Source: Burkholderiaceae bacterium
GTDB taxonomy: Bacteria; Pseudomonadota; Gammaproteobacteria; Burkholderiales; Burkholderiaceae
Direction of reading: 5' to 3'
DNA: 10,354 bases
Assembly: GCA_030151165.1 (NCBI GenBank)
Contig: JASLEM010000075.1
Coordinates: 1 to 10,354, forward strand
The notes under the pieces were generated by a model, which was not told the origin of the DNA, did not search any database, and worked only from the letters and a program-made list of their open reading frames with translations. Below, piece after piece: positions 5,985 to 10,354 of the stretch (position 1 is its first letter; every line of letters starts with the position of its first letter). The position numbers and the translations under genes are program-made.

Positions 5985-7052
5985 ATGCATCCGCTGCTGA
6001 CCGACCTGCGCAACCTGCTGCGCTACCTGCTCGCCTGGGGCGTGGTGGGCGGCGGCCTGGCGGCGCTGCTGTGGGCCGCGGGGCTGGCCACGCCGGCCTG
6101 GGCGCTGACCTTCACGCTGCCGCTGTGCGTGGTCTTCGCGTTCGTGGCGCTGTCGGCCTACTACCTGTGCCGCGGGATGCCCGTCGCGCGACGCACGCTG
6201 GCGCTGTCGGCCGCGACGCTCGGCGGCGCGACGCTGCTCGTGGCGCTCGGCTGGCTGGGCATCGGCATCGTGTGGAACGGGCTGGGCATGGCGTTCGGGC
6301 AGGGCGCCGGCATGGTCGCGATGACGCGGCCCGGCTGGGTCGCGTTCTTCGCGCTGGGCGTGGGCTTCTACGTCGTCTCGATCCTCGCGCACGACGTGCT
6401 GCTCGCCTCCGACAGCGTGCGCCAGGCCGCCGCGCGCGAGGCGCGCGCGCACGGGCTCGCGCGCGAGGCCGAGCTGCAGCTGCTGCGCACGCAGATCCAT
6501 CCGCACTTCCTGTTCAACAGCCTCAACTCGATCAGCGCGCTGACCAGCATCGACCCCGCCGGCGCGCGCGAGATGACGATCGCGCTCGCGCAGTTCTTCC
6601 GCATGACGCTCGCGCTCGCCGACCGCGACCGCATCACGCTCGCGGAAGAGGTCGCGCTGTGCGAGCACTACCTCGCGATCGAGAAGCGCCGGCTCGGCGC
6701 GAAGCTGCTGAGCGCGCTGCGCGTCGACGCGTCGACGCACCGTGCCACCATCCCGCCGCTGACGCTGCAGCCGCTGATCGAGAATGCGATCAAGCACGGC
6801 ATCCGCCAGCTCGACGAGCCCGGCGAGGTCGTGCTGGAGGCGCTCGCACGCGACGGCTGGCTGCACCTGCGGCTCGTCAACCCGGTGTGCGGGCAGTCGA
6901 GCACCGAGCCGGGCCTGGGCCTGGGCATGAAGAACATCCGCGCGCGCCTCGAAGCGCTGTACGGCCGGCGCATGCGTTTCACCGCGCAGTGCACCGACAC
7001 CCACTTCGACGTGGAGATCACGTTGCCGCTTGAACTGGAGCACGCCGCATGA
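5985..7052 (+). CDS. LytS/YehU-type sensor histidine kinase (His_kinase family)
   Basis: This 355-residue membrane kinase should phosphorylate the LytTR regulator encoded next. Four hydrophobic helices occupy about 12-32, 40-61, 74-100 and 115-141, with very short loops, so it has no large extracytoplasmic sensor domain. A short coiled linker follows, then the family-defining QIHPHFLFNSLNSI motif at 170-183 (His174 is the expected phosphoacceptor). Next come EEVALCEHYLAIEKRRLG (221-238), the ATP-binding N-box PLIENAIKHG (263-272, Asn267) and the glycine box GLGLGMKNIRARL (310-322). All key residues are present. The ATG at 5985 has only a weak ribosome site but lies 17 bp after the LiaF-like stop, and no better start exists downstream before the first helix. 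Lack of a sensor domain fits the idea that a membrane partner, the LiaF-like protein, provides the signal. Confidence 0.93.
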   Translation: MHPLLTDLRNLLRYLLAWGVVGGGLAALLWAAGLATPAWALTFTLPLCVVFAFVALSAYYLCRGMPVARRTLALSAATLGGATLLVALGWLGIGIVWNGLGMAFGQGAGMVAMTRPGWVAFFALGVGFYVVSILAHDVLLASDSVRQAAAREARAHGLAREAELQLLRTQIHPHFLFNSLNSISALTSIDPAGAREMTIALAQFFRMTLALADRDRITLAEEVALCEHYLAIEKRRLGAKLLSALRVDASTHRATIPPLTLQPLIENAIKHGIRQLDEPGEVVLEALARDGWLHLRLVNPVCGQSSTEPGLGLGMKNIRARLEALYGRRMRFTAQCTDTHFDVEITLPLELEHAA

Positions 7053-7777
7053 CGACGTTGCGCGCCCTGATCGCCGACGACGAGGAACTCGCCCGCCACC
7101 TGGTGCGCGAGTACCTCGCCGACCACGCCGACATCACCATCGTGGGCGAAGCCCGGAACGGCCTCGACGCCGCGAAGGCGCTCGGCGAGCTCGCCCCCGA
7201 CCTCGTCTTCCTCGACATCCACATGCCCAAGCTCACGGGCCTGGAAGTGCTGGAGCTGACCGGGCGGCGCGACGGCGTGATCTTCACGACCGCGTACGAC
7301 CAGTACGCGCAGAAGGCGTTCGACCTGCACGCGATCGACTACCTGCTCAAGCCGTTCTCCAAGGCGCGCTTCGACGAGGGCCTCGCGCGCGCCCGGTCGC
7401 GCCTGGGCACGCCGCCGCCCGCGCTCGACAAGCTCATCACGCATCCGTCGGCCTGGCTCGAGCGCGTCCTGATTCGCGACCGCGACCAGGTGCACGTGAT
7501 CGCGGTCGGGAAGATCGAGGTGGTCGAGGCCCAGTCCGACTACATCGCCATCCACTCCGACGGCCGCGACTACCTGAAGACGCAGCGCATCTCCGACCTC
7601 GAAACCCAGCTCGACCCGAAGAGCTTCGTGCGCGTGCACCGCTCGTTCATCGTCAACCTCGCGTTCCTGCAAGGCATCGAGCGCTTCGGCAGCGACGGCC
7701 ACGCCGCGCGCCTGAAGAGCGGCAAGCGCGTGCCGATCAGCCGCAGCGGCTACGAGCGGTTGCGTTCGGCGATGTGA
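7049..7777 (+). CDS. LytTR-family response regulator (AlgR/LytR type)
   Basis: This 242-residue cytoplasmic transcription factor is the likely target of the kinase upstream; the genes overlap by 4 bp (ATGA), with a GGAG site at 7037-7040, so translation is coupled. The receiver domain (1-118) is complete: acidic pair Asp10/Asp11, phosphoacceptor Asp56 in VFLDIHMP, Thr80/Thr81 in IFTTAYD and Lys101 in LLKPF. The LytTR DNA-binding domain spans about 137-240, with VEAQSDYIAIH (159-169), a KTQRISDLETQL block (177-188) and FVRVHRSFIVNL (193-204), all standard LytTR landmarks. Such domains bind 9-bp direct repeats about 21 bp apart, and a matching repeat lies at 5062-5091 before the operon. Autoregulation is therefore likely. 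A nearby regulon cannot be read beyond that with certainty. Confidence 0.95.
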   Translation: MTTLRALIADDEELARHLVREYLADHADITIVGEARNGLDAAKALGELAPDLVFLDIHMPKLTGLEVLELTGRRDGVIFTTAYDQYAQKAFDLHAIDYLLKPFSKARFDEGLARARSRLGTPPPALDKLITHPSAWLERVLIRDRDQVHVIAVGKIEVVEAQSDYIAIHSDGRDYLKTQRISDLETQLDPKSFVRVHRSFIVNLAFLQGIERFGSDGHAARLKSGKRVPISRSGYERLRSAM

Positions 7778-7792
7778 GGCGGCGCGGGGTTC

Positions 7793-7811
7793 CGGCGCGG
7801 CGCTCGCGCCG
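7793..7811. terminator. GC-rich hairpin between convergent operons
   Basis: CGGCGCG-GCGCT-CGCGCCG forms a perfect 7-bp stem with a 5-nt loop in the 40 bp between the regulator stop and the DUF1841 stop. There is no T-run after it on either strand, so a classical intrinsic terminator is not supported. It may act as a pause or 3'-end-protecting hairpin for both transcripts. Confidence 0.35.
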
Positions 7812-7817
7812 AAGACC

Positions 7818-8252
7818 TCAGTCCTTCGTCGCCTGCCGCCGCACGCAGTCCAGGTACTGATGCCCGTCCGGCGGGAGGCCGCTGCGCTGCGACGCCCAGA
7901 TCATCTCGCCGAGGCAGTCCATCGCCGCGTGGTGCGCGTCGTGCAGCGACTGGCGGCGCGCGGCCAGCAGCTCGACGGCCTGGCGGATGCCGCTCGGCTG
8001 GTCGATGCTGCACTGCTCGCTGATCGTCAGGTGCATCGCGAGGTGCAGGAACGGGTTGGTGCGGCCGTCCTCGACGTCGTAGACGGCCGCGAGCGCGGCA
8101 TCGACGTCGGCGAGCTCGGCGTGGTACTCGGGGTGCTCTGCGATCCACTGCGACGCGAGGATCTGGATCGGGCTGAGCGGCGCGCCGCTCGCGGCGAGCG
8201 CGTGGGTCTCGCAGAAGAAACGACGGACGTCGTGCTGGGACGGCTGGAACAT
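7818..8252 (-). CDS. DUF1841 family protein, function unknown
   Basis: This 144-residue soluble protein matches, by recall, the DUF1841 family of beta- and gammaproteobacteria. Its conserved blocks are all visible: WIAEHPEYHAEL (36-47), VEDGRTNPFLHLAMHLTISEQ (60-80, containing an HxxxH pair, His70 and His74), SIDQPSGIR (82-90) and HHAAMDCLGEMIWASQRSGLPP (107-128). No signal peptide or membrane helix is seen. The clustered histidines and acidic residues could bind a metal, but that is inference and no reaction is known to me. It starts 48 bp after the end of the sensor kinase gene on the same strand. It has no clear ribosome site; a -10-like GACAAT (8267-8262) lies only 8-9 bp before the ATG, so it may be read from its own leaderless transcript as well as by read-through. 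Confidence 0.88.
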   Translation of the reverse strand: MFQPSQHDVRRFFCETHALAASGAPLSPIQILASQWIAEHPEYHAELADVDAALAAVYDVEDGRTNPFLHLAMHLTISEQCSIDQPSGIRQAVELLAARRQSLHDAHHAAMDCLGEMIWASQRSGLPPDGHQYLDCVRRQATKD

Positions 8253-8255
8253 GGT

Positions 8256-8270
8256 GCGCGATTGTCGCGC
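8256..8270. repeat. Perfect inverted repeat just before the DUF1841 start
   Basis: GCGCGA-TTG-TCGCGC is a perfect 6-bp dyad around 3 bp, ending 3 bp before the ATG of the DUF1841 gene (8250-8252). On the minus strand it contains GACAAT, a possible -10 element. It could be an operator over a promoter or an RNA hairpin over the start. GC-rich short dyads are common, so the call is weak. Confidence 0.35.
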
Positions 8271-8300
8271 GAAGGGGCGTCGCGCGCCGGCGAAGGGGTG

Positions 8301-9854
8301 CTACTCGTCGCGCGCGCTGCCGCCGTGGCCGGTGCGGCCCATCGCGCGCGGCGGCTCCTCGGGCGAGCGGAAGATCACGCGCACCTTCAGGCCGACGCCG
8401 CCGGGGCCGTCCAGCAGCTCGACGCGGGCGCGGTGGTGGCGCACGATGTCGCGCACGATCGACAGCCCCAGCCCGCTGCCGCTGCCGCCCGCGTTGCCGC
8501 GCTGGAAGCGCTCGAAGGCGCGCTCGCGGTACTCGGGCGCGATGCCGGGGCCGTTGTCCTCGACCTCGAGCACCGGGTTGGCCGGCAGGCGGCCGTCCGC
8601 GGCGGGCTGCAGGCCGGTGCGGATCGTCACGCGCGCGCCCTGGCCGGCGTAGATGAGCGCGTTGTCCAGCAGGTTGGCGAGCATCTCGCGCAGCAGGAAG
8701 CCGTGGCCGTCCAGCGGCGCGGGCTCGAGCTCGAAGCCGAGGTCGACGCCCGCCTCGACCGAGCGCCCGACCCACTCCTGCGCGGCCTCGGCGGCGATCA
8801 GCTTCAGGTCGAAGCGCTCGATCGCGGAGTTGTGCAGGTCGTGGTCGGCGCGCGCCTGCGACAGCAGTTGGTGCGCCAGCCGCGCGGCGCGTGTCGTCGC
8901 CTGGTGCAGGCGGCGCAGCAGGCCTTCGAGCTGCGGCGGATGCGCCTCCATCAGCGCGAGCTCGGTCTCGGTGCGCAGCGCCGTCAGCGGCGTGCGCAGC
9001 TGGTGCGCGGCGTCGGCGAGGAAGGCCTTCTCGGCCTCGGACGCCGTCACCACGCGCGCGAACAGCCCGTTCAGCGCCGTGACGAGCGGCGCGACCTCGC
9101 GCGGGATGTCGGGCCGGTCGACGGGGCCCAGGTGGTCGGGCGAGCGCTGCTCGATGTCCTGGCTCAGGCGCTCGACCGGGCGCAGGCTGCGCGCGATCGC
9201 GAACCAGCCCATGATCGCCAGCACCAGCGCCTCGACCAGCATCGCCGACGCCGCGGCCGCCAGCACCTGCTGCGCGACGCCGTGGCGCTTGTTGAGCGTC
9301 TCGGACACCCGCGCCTCGCACACGCCGGCCGGCGCGGTGGCGGTGGCCGGCACGCAGGTCCAGCTGTGCAGCGCGACGCGCACGGGCATGTCGTTGTAGG
9401 CCGCGTCGAAGAAACGCCAGTCGACGGACGACGGCGGCCCGCCGACGCGCGCGAGCTCGGCGTCGCCGTCCAGCACGCGGCCGTCGGGGCCGAGCGCGAC
9501 CCAATGGACGTCGTCGTAGCGGTCGGCGCGCAGCGCATTGTCCAGCTCCGGATCGACCTTGAGCGACAGCCGGCTGCCGTCGTTCTTCACGAGGCGCTCC
9601 AGCGCCAGCGCGGTGCCGTCGAGGGCGTGGTCGAGCGAGTCGAGCGCGGGCGCGAGCGCGAGGCGGTAGAACACGAACGCGGTCGCCGGCACGAGCAGCG
9701 CCAGCGGTACCACGAGCCACACGACCAGCGAGCGGCGGATGCTCGGGCGCTTGTCGAGCTGCAGGCGTTCGGCGCGGGCGACGGCGGAGGAGTCGGAAAC
9801 GTTCACGGGCAGGGCGTCACGCGTTGGGCGTGGCCGAGTATCCCCCAGCGACAT
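8301..9854 (-). CDS. Sensor histidine kinase, 2CSK_N/TctE-like (HisKA family)
   Basis: This 517-residue inner-membrane kinase pairs with the OmpR-family regulator 25 bp upstream. Membrane helices lie at about 41-63 and 197-221. The periplasmic part between them has the 2CSK_N pattern (LDHALDGTALAL at 74-85, then HWVALGPDGRVLDGD), found in TctE-like sensors of carboxylates and related kinases. It carries two cysteines, Cys167 and Cys179, that could form a disulfide. HAMP-like linker, then H-box FLADAAHQLRTPLTAL (278-293, His284), N-box NLLDNALIYA (394-403, Asn398), G1 DNGPGI (433-438), FERF (447-450) and G2 GSGLGLSIV (459-467) are all intact. The Gly/Arg-rich tail after 498 is unremarkable. 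The ATG at 9852-9854 has a GGAG site 7 bp upstream, so the 40-residue cytoplasmic N-terminus is probably real. No tricarboxylate transporter genes are in view, so the ligand is unknown. Confidence 0.93.
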   Translation of the reverse strand: MSLGDTRPRPTRDALPVNVSDSSAVARAERLQLDKRPSIRRSLVVWLVVPLALLVPATAFVFYRLALAPALDSLDHALDGTALALERLVKNDGSRLSLKVDPELDNALRADRYDDVHWVALGPDGRVLDGDAELARVGGPPSSVDWRFFDAAYNDMPVRVALHSWTCVPATATAPAGVCEARVSETLNKRHGVAQQVLAAAASAMLVEALVLAIMGWFAIARSLRPVERLSQDIEQRSPDHLGPVDRPDIPREVAPLVTALNGLFARVVTASEAEKAFLADAAHQLRTPLTALRTETELALMEAHPPQLEGLLRRLHQATTRAARLAHQLLSQARADHDLHNSAIERFDLKLIAAEAAQEWVGRSVEAGVDLGFELEPAPLDGHGFLLREMLANLLDNALIYAGQGARVTIRTGLQPAADGRLPANPVLEVEDNGPGIAPEYRERAFERFQRGNAGGSGSGLGLSIVRDIVRHHRARVELLDGPGGVGLKVRVIFRSPEEPPRAMGRTGHGGSARDE

Positions 9855-9879
9855 GCCGGCGCTCCGCGGGCGGTCGCCC

Positions 9880-10354
9880 TCAGGCTTCCTCGAGCAGGTA
9901 GCCGAAGCCGCGGATCGTGCGGATCTTCAGGCCGGCCGGCTCCAGCTTGGAGCGCAGGCGCGAGACGTGCACCTCGATCGCGTTGTCGGAGGTCGAGCCG
10001 TCCCAGTTCGAGATCGCCGCGATGATCTGCTCCTTCGCGACGATCTTGCCCGTGCGGCTCAGCATGAACTGCAGGATCGACCACTCGCGCCCGGCGAGCG
10101 CGAGCTCCTGCTCGCCGATGTAGGCGCGGCGCGCCTCGAGGTCCATGCGCAGCGTGCCGAGCCCAAGCACGCTGCCGCCGCGCGCCTGGTTGCGGCGCAC
10201 GAGCGCGCGCGAGCGGGCGACGAGCTCGCTGAGCGCGAAGGGCTTGACGAGGTAGTCGTCGGCGCCGCTCTCGAGGCCGCGCACGCGGTCCTCGATGGCG
10301 TCGCGCGCGGTGAGCATCAGCACCGGCAGGTCGGAGCCCTGCGCGCGCACGCGG
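9880..10354 (-). CDS. OmpR-family response regulator (TctD/QseB-like), 5' end cut by window edge
   Basis: The visible C-terminal 157 residues belong to a winged-helix response regulator that should be activated by the kinase encoded downstream. They begin late in the receiver domain: LPVLMLTARD carries the conserved Thr, and ADDYLVKPF carries the conserved Lys. The phosphoacceptor Asp lies outside the window. The DNA-binding domain follows, with LAGREWSILQFML, IVAKEQIIAAI, an IEVHVSRLRSKL recognition helix and the closing RTIRGFGYLLEE, all normal for OmpR/PhoB-type regulators. The stop at 9880-9882 is 25 bp before the kinase start, so the two are co-transcribed. A GTG at 10348-10350 is just an internal valine, not a start. 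The missing part is about 65-70 residues, judged from the family's usual length of about 220-225. Confidence 0.94.
   Translation of the reverse strand, partial: RVRAQGSDLPVLMLTARDAIEDRVRGLESGADDYLVKPFALSELVARSRALVRRNQARGGSVLGLGTLRMDLEARRAYIGEQELALAGREWSILQFMLSRTGKIVAKEQIIAAISNWDGSTSDNAIEVHVSRLRSKLEPAGLKIRTIRGFGYLLEEA

Noticed and set aside
7860..10025. 721-codon open frame on the plus strand
   Set aside because: It is antisense to the DUF1841, kinase and regulator genes, all of which have intact catalytic or family motifs; composition is typical of a GC-rich shadow.

Overview
The window looks like chromosomal DNA of a high-GC betaproteobacterium, most likely Burkholderiales. The reasons are the very GC-rich third codon positions, a NodT-type outer-membrane efflux lipoprotein, a family-5 solute-binding protein of the kind common in that order, a DUF1841 protein and a TctD/TctE-like two-component pair. 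The genus cannot be fixed from the sequence alone. I saw no tRNA, rRNA, CRISPR array, insertion sequence, attachment site or origin, and no broken genes. Two genes are cut by the window edges.

Layout. (1) 1-3049, minus strand: a tripartite RND efflux operon in the order outer-membrane factor, periplasmic adaptor, inner-membrane permease; the permease runs off the left edge after 80 residues. (2) 3050-3448: a 399-bp divergent intergenic region with an AT-richer island, an imperfect dyad and a possible LytTR-type direct repeat. (3) 3449-5047, plus: a solitary family-5 ABC solute-binding protein with no transporter partners in view. (4) 5048-7777, plus: a compact three-gene signalling operon of a LiaF-like four-helix membrane protein, a LytS/YehU-type histidine kinase and a LytTR response regulator. 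The last two overlap by 4 bp. (5) 7818-10354, minus and convergent with the previous operon: an OmpR-family regulator (5' end cut off), a 2CSK_N/TctE-like sensor kinase and a DUF1841 protein.

How the parts may work together. The most interesting piece is the LiaF-like/LytS/LytTR operon. LiaF proteins in Firmicutes act with a different kinase and regulator type (LiaS/LiaR) in sensing cell-envelope stress; here a LiaF-like protein sits with an AlgR-like system. About 100 bp upstream of this operon is an imperfect direct repeat, TCGTTCGCC-N12-CCGTTCGCC. Its 9-bp half-sites, 12-bp spacer (21-bp period) and similarity to the AlgR core CCGTTCGTC are what a LytTR dimer would be expected to bind, so autoregulation is likely. 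A second pair with the same 12-bp spacing but weaker sequence, CCATTCGCC-N12-TCGTTCGTC, lies on the minus strand in the region between the efflux operon and the solute-binding protein gene. If real, it would place an efflux pump and/or a periplasmic binding protein under the same envelope-sensing regulator. This link is inference and needs binding or comparative data.
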